Assembly (NCBI GenBank): GCA_023375675.1
Contig: JALQBC010000044.1
Location: 124,001-188,000 of the forward strand
Reading direction: 5' to 3'
Source: Cytospora piceicola
Taxonomy: Eukaryota; Ascomycota; Sordariomycetes; Diaporthales; Cytosporaceae
DNA: 64,000 nt
The position numbers and the translations under genes were made by a program. Of this stretch, positions 45,115-56,882 are shown piece by piece. The notes under the pieces were generated by a model. The model saw nothing but the letters and a program-made list of their open reading frames with translations. It ran no database searches and was not told the DNA's origin. Each line of letters opens with the position of its first letter. Position 1 is the stretch's first letter.

Positions 45115-47399
45115 ATGTCTGCCAATTCAATCTGGAGGGCGGCATTGCCCCCTCTGGGGTATAGGGCCCTCGGGCGTGTTGCCCGCAGTGGGAATAGAGT
45201 GCCGTCGTTATCTGCATTGCCGATCACCTCAGCAGCACGAACCTGGAGAACCGCCAGCACCAGTACCAGTACCGGCACCAGCAGTAGCAAACAAGCTTTG
45301 GGGGCTTGGCCTATTCCAGAAATAGGAAATTCGGCTCCGAAATGGTCCAGACGTGGCGTCCTTGGGGTTGCACTCGCTGCGAGCCTGCTGGGATGGGGCA
45401 TCGCGACTACGATCACGGGGCGAAATGGTAAGGGGCTGATGTTGCTGGATAGCAGGGCTCAGTTCCCCCGTTATGCGAGCGTGAAGGAGATGGAAATTGT
45501 GAGTGTTTATTTCCCTTGCCTGCTCCAGGTCTCGGCGCATATGACCCCTGAAGGTGTGGTGTTCAGTGTGCCCGACTAACCCCGGATCTTAGGCCCTCAA
45601 ACAAATCCGCGACGAGACCGGCCCCGATCTAGACATTATCTCCACGGACCCTGACGACCTACACGCGCACGGCTACTCTGAATGGTCCACTGTGAACACG
45701 GAAAGCCTACCGGTAGCTGTAGCCTACCCGCGCTCTACAGAGCAGGTCAGCACTATCGCACGAATTTGCCATGAGTACCATGTCCCCATCATCCCCTACT
45801 CCGGGGGCTCGTCCCTCGAAGGAAACTTCTCGGCGCCGTTTGGCGGTATCAGTGTCGATTTCGCCTATATGGACCAGATCATCCAGTTCAACCAGGATGA
45901 TATGGATATAGTGGTGCAGCCAAGTATCGGATGGCAGGACTTGAATGAGCAGTTGTTGAAGATGGGGAGTGGATTGTTTTTCCCAGTTGATCCTGGTGAG
46001 TTGCTGTGCTTGAGATGGTTACCATATTTCTAGGGGTGAACTCTGTGCTGGCGAGGAAATCAAGTGAAAGCAGACCTCGGTTGCAACTTATGGACTGATG
46101 GCGTGAGTGAAATAGGTCCAAGTGCGAAGATCGGAGGCATGATCGGAACGAACTGCTCTGGTACCAACGCGGTCAAGTACGGCACCATGAAGGACTGGGT
46201 GATCAACCTGACCGTCGTGCTCGCGGACGGCACAGTCATCAAGACGCGGCGCAGGCCCCGAAAGTCCTCGGCCGGGTACAACCTCAACGGGCTGTTCGTC
46301 GGGTCGGAGGGCACGCTGGGCCTGGTGACGGAGGCGACGCTCAAGCTCACCGTGGTGCCCGAGGACCTCTCGGTGGCGGTGGTGACGTTCCCGTCGATCC
46401 GGGAGGCGGCGTCGGCGGCGGCCGAGGTGATGCAGACGGGGGTCCCGGTGGCGGCCATGGAGATCATGGACGAGGTGCAGATGCGCGTGGTCAACCTGGG
46501 CGGGGCGACGGCGCCGCGGGTGTGGGAGGAGGTGCCGACGCTGTTCTTCAAGTTCGCGGGGACGAGGGCCAGCGTGAGGGAGAACATCGGGACGGTGCAG
46601 GGGATCGCGAGGCGGAACGGGGGGAGCAACTTTGAGTTTGCCAAGGACGCGCGAGAGCAGAGGCTGCTGTGGAGCGCGAGGAAGGAGAGCCTCTGGAGCA
46701 TGCTTGCGCTGAGGAGGGATGGGGAGGAGGTTTGTGAGTCTGCCCCTATTTTTTCCTCTGGTTGTGTGTTCTTTTGGCCTGATTGGCTGTTGTTTTGTCT
46801 GGGCGGTCTGTCGCTGGCCGCTGCCGTGATGTGTGGATATCCTGTCCTATCAGCTTTTGTTTCGCACGGTTACACCACTGCGGCTACAGTATATGCTTGC
46901 TGACTGGCTACCGTGCCAAACGTCTAGGGAGCACTGATGTCGCGGTCCCCTTCAGCCGGCTGGCCGACATCATCGAGGTGTCCAAGAAGGAGATGGACGA
47001 CCTCGGCCTCTTCGCGTCGATCCTGGGCCACATTGGCGACGGCAACTTCCACGAGAGCATCCTGTACAACCCCGTCAACGGCGAGCGGGAGAAGGTCGAG
47101 GAGTGCGTCAAGAAGATGGTGAGGCGGGCGCTGGACATGGAGGGCACGTGTACCGGGGAGCACTCGATCGGCTGGGGCAAGAAGGAGAGCTTGCTGTGGG
47201 AGGTGGGGCCCGAGACGCTGGCGGTCATGAGGGCGATCAAGGCGGCTTTGGACCCGTACTGGATCATGTGAGTGTCTTTTGTCTGCCTCTTCTTCTTCTT
47301 GTCGTTGTTGCTGTGCCTACCGTTTCAAGGCTTCTGCTGTATGACTGACGAGCGAGTGTCGATAGGAACCCTGGGAAGATCTTTGACCGTAAGGCTTGA
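45115..47399 (+). CDS. DLD1: D-lactate dehydrogenase (cytochrome), mitochondrial
   Basis: Exons 45115-45498, 45593-45995, 46116-46733, 46928-47267 and 47366-47399 sum to 1779 nt, 592 aa. The N-terminus is a presequence (IWRAALPPLGYRALGRVAR) followed by a membrane anchor GVLGVALAASLLGWGIATTI. The FAD-binding type 4 domain shows YPRSTEQVSTIARICHEY, IPYSGGSSLEGNFSAPFGG, GGMIGTNCSGTNAVKYGTM and GLFVGSEGTLGLVTEATLKL. The C-terminal cap has WSTDVAVPFSRLADII, ILGHIGDGNFHESI with the conserved HIGDGNFH, and CTGEHSIGWGKK, ending NPGKIFDRKA. The enzyme oxidises D-lactate and passes electrons to cytochrome c at the inner membrane. Length matches yeast Dld1. Confidence 0.95.
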
Positions 47400-48817
47400 T
47401 GGGTTGGAAAGGTCGTGGGAGTCCTGTGGAGACGGTACGTTCCCGTTTGTCTGGGAGAGGTGATGGTGGTACAGGGGAAGATGCATACACGGGAAGTTGG
47501 TGACAGTCAAATAATTGGCTGATATGCCGGGAGTGGGATGTCCCTATCATGCATTCGTGCGGCTTGGAGCATCCATACATGGTCATCTTAGGTAGGCAAA
47601 TGTCTAGAAAAAAGAGCATTTATATCCTTTCTGTCATTTATATGTCCTACTCTGATGATAAGAAATAGAGAGCAGTATTTGTTGTATTCCCGGTCCAGTG
47701 ATTAGGCAGGAGAAAGCCATTTGTGCGTTCAGCGAGGCAACATGTTCTATACTTGAGTACCTGTGAGTTTGGTGTCAACATTCCGGAACTCCTATTCTCC
47801 TTGGTTTCCCATTATTGACCCTCTCTTCTCGATACCTTTCAGCTTTGATATTTGATGCTTACTCACTACCTAGGTACCTAGGTAGGTGAAGTAGGTAAAG
47901 TTTCATCCGGCATCTCCATGACAACCTCCCCTGGCCACAGATGCCCAACTCACAACGTCCCTACAACTTTTATTCTCCAATACGTCGTCTGTATACCCCT
48001 ATTTGGGTTCTTGTTTTTTCTTGCCAAGATTTGAACATGCAGCAGTAGCTTTCCATGCAACCATCCAAACTGGGCACCTGGAGCCTTCTACCAACTTCCC
48101 CCACCATCCTTTCTCTTCACACCCATCGTGGTCACCACCACAGGCCAAACATCAGCATCTTCTCAAGCTTGACCCTGATAACGGGTGCAGGTGCTGAGTA
48201 CCTTTCCTCCCTTCCATTCCGTTTGCATCGTTCTCCGCTTGCCTAGGATTGCCTTTGGCGTTCGGGTATCTGCTTGTTTCCGTTGCCTTTCCCGTCCCTC
48301 TCGTGCCGGGAAGGAGCTGAAAGGGAACAACAGCAATTCAGGCGAAGAGCACCTGGGCACTTGATGAGTACCTGAGAACTTGAGTACTTGAAATCTAAAT
48401 CTGCAGGTAGCCTCAAACAGCCCTCGCTGCACCTGAGCATCTCCAAGGCCACCAAACACGAATTTGGAAGCTACGATCGCTCTTCCAACACCCACGGACT
48501 CTTTGTGCCCTCGAATCTCTCCCAATATTCCGCTCTTCTGCACTGCGATAAGCAATTTGGGTTGCAGAATTCAGTGGATCATCGTACCTGTGAACTTACG
48601 TCTGCGCCCCTTTGGTATTCCAGAGGGCATGCCTGTTTGAGCGTCATATTGGCCTTCGAGTACCACGACCGACCGAGCAAGACCGTCACAATCCATCCGT
48701 CCAGCGCTGTAGGTATGGTCTCTCCTTCCTCCAAGCACATGTACTGACTTTCAAATACCAGAGATAGATTTGCGGTCAGTCTCCTCTCCTGAAGTCGAAG
48801 CCAATGGCACAGCCAAC
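47400..48817. other. intergenic region and leader of the RdRP gene
   Basis: Contains overlapping TACCTAGGTA copies at 47867-47876 and 47875-47884. A likely leader intron at 48713-48761 has a GTATGG donor, TACTGAC branch and CCAG acceptor. The exon before it is open in the RdRP frame from about 48388 but has no ATG. Confidence 0.5.
47867..47884. repeat. overlapping double TACCTAGGTA palindrome
   Basis: Two copies of the 10-bp palindrome sharing two bases, in the D-lactate dehydrogenase/RdRP intergenic space. Confidence 0.8.
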
Positions 48818-51800
48818 ATGGCTTCTCCCGAAAACCGACCCACGATGAATAATCGAGGCTCCTCCTCGACCGAGTCCGGCGCTTCGTCTCAACCTCGAAG
48901 CAATCCAAACATTGCTTTGCCACTTTCAGATGACAATGGAAACCATCTTAATGCCAATGTTCCCCCTTCCATGACCCTGCCTGCTACCTCTCGCCACGAC
49001 CAATCGGTGCAACTCAGCATTTCATCCTGCTCTTCTGGCATACAAGATGCTCCGAATCAACTTGGAAATGGTCATCCTGCTGCCTTCCGCCGAGACCCCT
49101 CCACCCAGTCTAATAGCTCTTCCCAGTCCAGTGGCCCACGAAATGTCACTGGTTCTCAGCCTAAACGCTACTTCCAGCAGCGAAGACAGCAGCCTACGCG
49201 TTCGCGCAACACGACCGTCCAGATGGAGTCAGCTGCTTTGAAGGACTTCTCCAGCATAGTCATCGTGCTGGACAGGCTTCCCAAAGATATCACAACCCGG
49301 GAGATCTGGGACTCGCTCACGTCGTACAACCTTAGCATAAGCCGCATTCAATTACTGGAGAATGGCTACGGCGAGAGAACAGACAAGGCCAAAGTTTATA
49401 TCGCACCGCCTCCTAGTTCATGGCCACCATGGGGTGACTCTGGTAACAATTGCATTATTCAGAGAAAAGATTCCTCATCTTTGCGAATTCCTATCACGAG
49501 CACTACACCCAATCGTGCAGGCGCAGTCAAAACTCCCAACGGCAGGTACATCCCTCGTCAGCTGGACTTAACACCCAAAGGCCTGCTTTTTGGGATGCTG
49601 GCTCACGAGTCGGCCATGTTCAAACTCCCACAATACGAGTACCAAGACGTGGTGATGATGGCAAAGTTCTTCAAAAAAGAATTCGAGGTCATGTTCAAAA
49701 CCAACGTCGGTCGTCACGGCGCAAAAGAGTACAAGATGCAGATCAACTTCAGCCACGTCAAGAAGATTCTCCGTGTCACTCGCGAGAATGGCGAATCGGC
49801 CTTGGTCATCTTACTGCCCAGCCCTCCCAAATTCTACTGCTTAAAGCCGGTTTGTCACGATGACACCCAGCTGATTTGGCAGGAATGGGACTTATGGGCC
49901 CGCCAGACCGACATCACACGCGACAAACGCAAGTTAAAGGGCCTTCCTGCCGGGTTGGAGATGCAGCCCGGCGATTCTCTGGACATTGGACGTTGGACGG
50001 CCTATTATCTAGGGATGACACATGAAAACCTCATTCTTTGGGAGCGCATCGATTCGTATCTGTCAGATTACAATGTTAGCACCGAATCAGTCACCAATTT
50101 TCGCCTCACAGCCCCTGGTCCTACCAACGCCTGGAAGCTTCTCGACTGTTCGGTTGATACTTTGTCCCTGGAGACCCTCCACTCAGGACACTCCTTCCAT
50201 CTTCCTTTCGAGGTGCGCTATCAGTTGGAGGTCTGTATCTCCCATGGGCTGCTCAATGAGTATAGTGTCGGCGTTAGCTTCCTCGAAAAGCTCACCTCTT
50301 TTGAGGCAACCAGAGCCCGGATGATACTGGAGGGAGTTGCCGAGGCGAACCGCATATTCTATGATCCCATGAAGATGTTTGAAGACAACGCAATCTTGAA
50401 ATACTGGCCAAACGCTCGAGTTCCTGCCCATGCCACTTTGGTCCGCAGGGCGGTCATCACTCCTACAACCATTCACTTTCAGACTCCGTGTGTCGAGCTG
50501 ACAAACAGAGTTCTCCGCAAGTACTCTGATCTGACCGATCGTTTCCTGAGGGTTCAGTTCTCGGATGAGATGACTTTTGGCAAAATCTTTTCCTCGCCGC
50601 AGAACTCCAAGAAGGACGACAACCTGTATATTCGCGTTCACCGGGTCATGTCTAATGGCATCATCATTGGAGATCGATGCTACAGATTCCTAGCGTTCAG
50701 TAACTCGCAGTTCAGAGAGAACGGGGCCTTCTTCTTCTGTGAGACTGATCATGTCACCTGCGATTCTATTCGCAACTGGATGGGAGACTTTCAACACATT
50801 CGCTCTGTTGGAAAATATGCTGCACGAATGGGACAATGCTTTACCACAACTAGACAAGTCAGCGGCATCAGTGTCCCTAAGATCCGCCAAATCTCCGACA
50901 TAGAGCGCAATGCTGATGGTCGCGTGTGGAGCTTTACGGATGGCGTCGGCAAGATTTCCAGCTTTCTCGCGAGAATGATTGCGAATGAGCGCAGTCTGCC
51001 AGAAGTACCTTCCTGTTACCAGATGCGAATGGGCGGCTGTAAGGGCGTGCTCGTCGTCTGGCCTGACGTGCCACCGAGCGAGGTACATATTCGGCCGTCA
51101 CAGGAGAAGTTCAAGGCCGTCTATAATGGTCTTGAGATCATCAAGACATCTTCATACTCCCACGCAACCTTGAACAAGCAGGTGATTCCTATCCTATTGG
51201 CTCTCGGCGTGGACGACAGCATCTTCGAGGAAATGCTCAACGAAGAGCTTGAAGAGTACATCGACGGGCTATCTGATTCTTTCAGAGCCGGAGACCTTCT
51301 TCGGTCGCGGGTGGACGAGAACCAAGTCACGCTGACCATGGCAGAAATGGTCGACACGTTCATGGATACGAACGAGCCTTTTCTAAGGACTCTACTCGAT
51401 CTATGGAAGTGTTGGGTCCTCAAGAGACTCAAGTACAAAGCTGCAATCAGCGTGAAGGAGAGTGCCATGGTTTATGGCGTGGTCGACGAGGTCGGTGTTC
51501 TCAGAGGCCACTCCAGGAATACCGAGGGCAAGGGTTACAGCCGCATTGAGACACTTCCTCAGATCTTTCTCCAGGTTCCCATCGAGTCCTGGGACGGAAG
51601 TCCCACCACAAACTACAAGGTGGTCACTGGGATTTGTGTAGTAGGTCGGAATCCGTCCCTGCACGCTGGCGATGTGCGAGTTGTCCAAGCTGTCGACGTC
51701 CCAGAGTTGAGGCACCTCAAGAACGTCATTGTCTTTCCACAGACTGGAGACAGAGACATCCCCAGCATGTGCTCAGGTGGTGACTTGGACGGGGACGATT

Positions 51801-53371
51801 ACTTCGTCTTCTGGGATAAGAGACTGATCCCAACCGAGTGGGATCATGCTCCTATGGATCACGATGCTAGCTCCGGTACTGCTGTGGTCGAAGGTCCTAC
51901 CGACGTCTCGATAGAGGATGTCACCAGATTCTTTGCTCAGTACATGAAGAACGACTCCCTTGGAGCCATCGCCACCGCTCACTTCGCCCAAGCAGATCGC
52001 TTTAGCGTGAGGCACCCTAAGTGTAAGTACAGCCCCTTCAAGAGGTTTCTGGTGGATTGTTACTGACTTAGTGTTCCCACAGGCATAGAGCTTGCCAAGC
52101 TTCATTCCAAGGCTGTTGACTACATCAAGTCTGGCAGCCCTGCGATTATGGCGAGATACCTACGACCCGAAAAATGGCCCCATTGGATGGAGAGGGAGCC
52201 TCATTACCACTCCAACTCGGTGGTTGGTAAGATCTACGACTGCATGTGCATCAAGGCGGAGGATATGGAGTGGCATCCTGCCCATGACAAGCCATTCGAT
52301 GCGCGGATCCTAAGCCGATACCAGCTTGATGATGAGATCATGACCAAGGCTGGCGAAATTAAGGTCAATTACGACACTGCCATGCGCCGCCTCATGGGCC
52401 AGCATGAAGCTCCTGTTACGGAGTTCGAGATCTGGTCCACTTTCATCCTCTCCAAGCCCCGTGTCGGCAACGATTACAAGCTACAGGAGAATGTGGGTAG
52501 AGAGGTCAGCGCTTTGAAGGAACGCTTCCGTACTTCATGCGTGGAAGCAGTGACGGGGGTTGTGCAGAAGCAATCCTACGCGTCCGCCTGCACCATAATT
52601 GACCGGGAAAGGCTCGATCGATTCGTTGCGGCCATGTACACCGTGACATTTGATCAGGTGCAGGCCGCTCTGAGAGAGCGCGCGTTGCCGCAGGTTGATG
52701 ATGAGGGCGAGGTAGTAGACATCCAGATGCCACTCATCAGCTTCCCTTGGCTGTTCCACAGAGAGCTGGCAAGAGTTGCTCTTGGACGTGAAGGCGATGT
52801 ACGTCCCCTAAGGAGACCCGCCTGGGACAAAGACAGACAACGGAAGGGACAAAATTTGCAACACTCGGTCGCGGCTACTGATACTTCTGAGGCCGTGGGC
52901 GGTGTCAGCAACCCAGAGGAGACCATGCCGGAGGAGGCCATGAACAACGACGAGAAGGAGCCACAGATGGTCCACGAGGTGCGGAGCAAGAAGGAAGGCG
53001 GCCGTGATGATAGAGACAAAGACATTGGCGAGGATTATGTCCGCACCTCGAGCGGGAAGATCATCCATCGCGGCCAGGTGCTGGAACTCTTCACCGAGGA
53101 CAATGAAGGCGTCGGTGGACCGCAGCCTACGGCTGGAAGCGCAGCAGGTACTTCAGTCGTCAAGGACCCGCAGCCCAGAATCGATACCGCTAAAGATAGC
53201 CCTGTCGAACACACTCCTGAGAGTTCTCTTCCTGTCTCGCGAGCGTCTGCACACGAGCATGACGATGACGAGGAGGAGTTCGAGGAGTTCGAGTTCGAGG
53301 AAGTGGGGCATGACTTGGTGCAGGAGGAAGAGGACGCACTGGAGGTCCTGGCCAAGAAGATTGGGATGTGA
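48818..53371 (+). CDS. RNA-dependent RNA polymerase (RNA silencing)
   Basis: Exons 48818-52022 and 52083-53371 give 1497 aa from MASPENRPTMNN. Residues 1-140 are Ser/Asn/Gln-rich. An RRM-like region follows (SSIVIVLDRLPKDITTREIW). The eukaryotic RdRP core includes LVVWPDVPPSEVHIRPSQ, GLEIIKTSSYSHATLNKQ and the catalytic SGGDLDGDDYFVFWD near residue 986-1000, whose DxDGD aspartates bind metal. HYHSNSVVGKIYDCM and other helical blocks close the domain, and an acidic EEEFEEFEFEEVGHD tail ends the protein. Such enzymes make double-stranded RNA for Dicer; fungal relatives are SAD-1, QDE-1 and S. pombe Rdp1. Which class this belongs to needs a tree. The catalytic motif is intact. Confidence 0.95.
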
Positions 53372-54991
53372 GGTTATCCCGAGTAAGCGCAAGTCATCAT
53401 TGGTTGAGGTCGTTTTGGGAGGGTTGCTATACCATTCGACCTGACGGTTTTGAGACCTGACTGTTGCCTCTCTCGATCTCGTCAAACTCACCAAGAACGG
53501 TCGCGTTCTATGAAGAGTTCCGTCGATAGACGTAGATTAGAGCTTTGTAGACTCATACACAATGACTAGACGATGGGTTTCCTGGTGTCTACCCTATGTT
53601 CTGAGATGGTGACTGTGCTCTTGGCTGAGCCTTGAGGTGCTGCTGAATATTGACCATTTTTGTTCATTCCTCGTCATTCCAACATATCTATTGGCCCTTG
53701 GGAGACATAAGCTTACAGGTAGTACAGCATAACATGGAATTATTCAACAATCTATTCTCATCATTCAAACAAGTACCGTACCCGAATGGATATAAGCGAC
53801 TTTTTTGGATTGAAGGAAGGGGGGATGGAGCCCGACGTGACTTAACCTACTCGAGACTGGGCTAGGTATAAGGAAGGGGAGTCTGCCCTGGGAAAGAGTC
53901 CATTCAAGACGACTCTTGATATCATTACCGAGTATATGACGCCCAGAATGGAAACATAAATTAAGTATGTATATGAACATGCCGCTACACTTAGCGGCCT
54001 CAGTTCGTGGTCGCGGGCTCGACGTGTGAGGTATTCAAGCCGTGACAAGGCTTGGGGGACTGAGACATTCTCTGCTCGTCTGCCCACGTTTAGGTATCGA
54101 TAGTAAGGCAGGTGTTACCGGCAAAAAAGAGGCTATACGGTAGGTATTATAGGTCTATTTATTCGTCGTAAGGTGGACTCTGGTTTCCCAGATCCTATGC
54201 AGAAGCACTAGGAGTATAACTATTCCTCACAGTATATATTGCTACCGTTACTTGTATACGTCTTGTGTTAATAGTACTCTTTTAGGTTTTAGCTACTAAT
54301 CTACATACTCTATTGTAGTTCCTAATCCGGGGTACGTTCTATACGTCTTATTGCTCCCGGGCTTCAGTATATCCTGTTTGCCTTGTAATGGGTCTTGTAC
54401 ATCGTTAGTCCGCAACATATCCCATATTCACGGCCTTTACTTTATCATCAAGTGGGGAGTGTAGTTTGATTTGATGAGGGTATTAATGTGAGTGCGGGTG
54501 TAATTAGATGATCAAGGAAGGAGACGAACCAGTGCGGAGGCTAGACTGTTTGTGTATGTACAAGTGTAAGCCATTTCCGCCAACACGCCAGCTCCCCTCC
54601 CGCATAACACAACATTACATTGAACTTCCAGATTACATGTGTACAGCACCACCAACTCTTCTGGAGGCCTTGCCCGAACAAGAGAAGATGCCGCCCGCCC
54701 GCCCACCAGCCAGCTTACCGAGCAGCGGACCGAAACATGGTCCCTGCAATTCACCGCCACCTATTGCTCCTTTGTTCTCCTTTGTTCTCCTTTACTCAGA
54801 ATTCCTTGAAGCATTCTACAAATCCACCACAGCTCGCAGCCTAATACCTACTGAAGTAACCAGAGCCTGCTTCGTCCCTGGCGGAGAAGATAACACTCCA
54901 GCCTGCCTATTCAGCTTCTCCTGCCCCAGTGAGACAAGAACTCCTCTCCTCTTCCCAACAGCGTCTTCAGAGTAACCCAAGGAGAGGCATT
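53372..54991. other. 1.6-kb intergenic region with a TA-rich island
   Basis: Holds the RdRP 3' region and the SDR promoter. The middle (54117-54400) is described separately as degraded-repeat-like. Frames at 54508-54975 lack conserved motifs and lie in the SDR leader. Confidence 0.45.
54117..54400. repeat. TA-rich island, possible RIP-degraded repeat relic
   Basis: Dense in TA dinucleotides (CTATACGGTAGG, TATATATTGCTACC, AGCTACTAATCTACATAC) and without any coding pattern, unlike its neighbours. Composition is consistent with repeat-induced point mutation; no element can be named. Confidence 0.45.
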
Positions 54992-56092
54992 ATGTCGCTC
55001 TTTTCCAAACTTCGCACGACTCTCACACAGATTTACCCACCCAAGCCCACCTTCACCGAGGCCAATGTGCCCGCCAGCTCGCAGCGTGGCCGGGTGTTTA
55101 TCGTGACGGGCGGGAATGCAGGTATCGGCCTGGAGTTGACCAAGATTCTCTATGCCGCAGGGGCCACCATCTACATCGCCTCCCGTTCCAAGGTAAGTTG
55201 GAATCAACTGAGATCCGTGTGGGGAGAAACCCAAAGAGCTTAATCCGCTGATACAATCGCCCTCTCAACGTAGGACAAAGTGGAAGCTGCTATCAAGGAT
55301 ATCACAACGAAGTCCACCAATGCCGCAACGAGTGGCCAACTCAAGTTCCTGCATTTGGACCTGAACGACCTCACCATCGTCAAAGCTGCCGCTGAAACCT
55401 TTGCCCAGCAGGAGACCCGGCTGGATGTGCTGTGGAACAATGCCGGTACAGGCGCTAACGGTGTCACCATCGGCCAGCGCACCGCGCAAGGCTTTGAGAC
55501 GATGATTGGTTTCCACTGCATCGCCACGCTGCTCTTCACGCAGCTGCTCGTCCCGCAGCTGCGCGCCGCCGCGGCCGCCTCCCCCGCGGGGCAGACGCGC
55601 GTCGTGTGGACGTCCAGCGGGCTGGCAGAGGCCGGGTCGCCGCCCAACGGCCTCGACTTCAAGGTGCTGGACAAGGGCACGGACAAGCCGATGCAGAACT
55701 ACGGGGCGTCCAAGGCGGGGACCTGGTTCCTGAGCCGGGAGTTCGCGCGCCGGTACGAGAAGGACGGGATCGTGAGTGTGTGTCTGAACCCCGGCTACTT
55801 GAAGACGGCCTCCTTCGACGGTACCCCGGCGCTGGTGATGTCCGTCATGAGCCGCGTGATGCTGTCGGAGCCGGTCTTCGGGGCGTACACTGAGCTGTTT
55901 GCTGGTCTGTCGCCTGAGGTGACGCTGGAGAGTAGCGGGTCCTATATCATCCCCTGGGGTCGGATCCGCGCCAACGCTGCTACGCCGCGGCCGGATCTGG
56001 TCAAGGCGGGTGATTCCACTGAGGAAGGGGGACTGGGGTATAGAGAGAAGCTCTGGACATGGTGCGAGGAGAAATGGGCGCCCTATGTTTAG
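54992..56092 (+). CDS. short-chain dehydrogenase/reductase
   Basis: Exons 54992-55192 and 55274-56092 give 339 aa. The classical SDR pattern is present: cofactor motif TGGNAGIG within VFIVTGGNAGIGLEL, LDVLWNNAG, the Ser of VVWTSSG, active-site YGASK within MQNYGASKAGTWF, and CLNPGYLKT after the active site. The N-terminal MSLFSKLRTTLTQIYPPKPT is typical of retinol-dehydrogenase/WWOX-like fungal SDRs. The substrate is unknown. No partner genes of a metabolite cluster surround it. Confidence 0.92.
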
Positions 56093-56882
56093 GGAATGAT
56101 GCCAATCTATGGGGCAGTGTATAGTGATGGATTATAGAGCGGATGGGCCAGGCGGTATTCCTTCTATTGAAGAATGATATAATGTGTTGCGGACTGACTA
56201 CATTTCAATATTCCGCATAACCTGTCGGGATGCGATAAATCATTAGTTATCATATCCGTTAACATTATTCATGTTGCTAGTTATATCTTTTCCGTTGATT
56301 GGTACAGCCTAGGTAAGCATTTAGGTTACAATTAAGGGCGGTTATATAATCACGGAACGTACGAGTCCGCAATTTGGCGTCCCTAGATGGCCTCCTTTCT
56401 CGGAATCTTTAACAATGGTCAAGTGATCTACATCTTCTCGCTAAAGGGCCTCACATGCTGCTTTTGGGCAAGTCCTGGAGTGTCGACTAAGCCAAACCAA
56501 TCAACTGGTCCGTCGATCCCGGCTTTAGTTGAATATGGGCAGAATGGGTAGAGTAATGATATATGAGACACGACCATTAACGGAATCCCGTCCTGAGTCG
56601 ATTCCTTAGCACAGAATATCTATGATGAGCGCGGCGGCACGTCTTCGTGTGTTCGACAGCTCCCTTGATTGAGCGGAATTTTTGAGAATGCGTCGCGTCT
56701 TCTCATCCCTTTACTTGAACAACGCCAAAGGCCCCTTGGGTCCGTTGCTATGGACTTGAAGCTGCTTTCTTTTGTGTCCTCTCACCTCTGAGGTTCTCCT
56801 CAACAAATCCCCTGCTTTCTATGTAATTTTCTCCGGGGACTAATTAACAGGCACTGGCGACTTCGATCAGCCCTGTCACCTC
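56093..56882. other. intergenic region
   Basis: About 0.8 kb between the SDR and the mannosyltransferase gene; contains a CCTAGGTAAG near-match of the dispersed palindrome at about 56309. No gene is seen. Confidence 0.45.
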
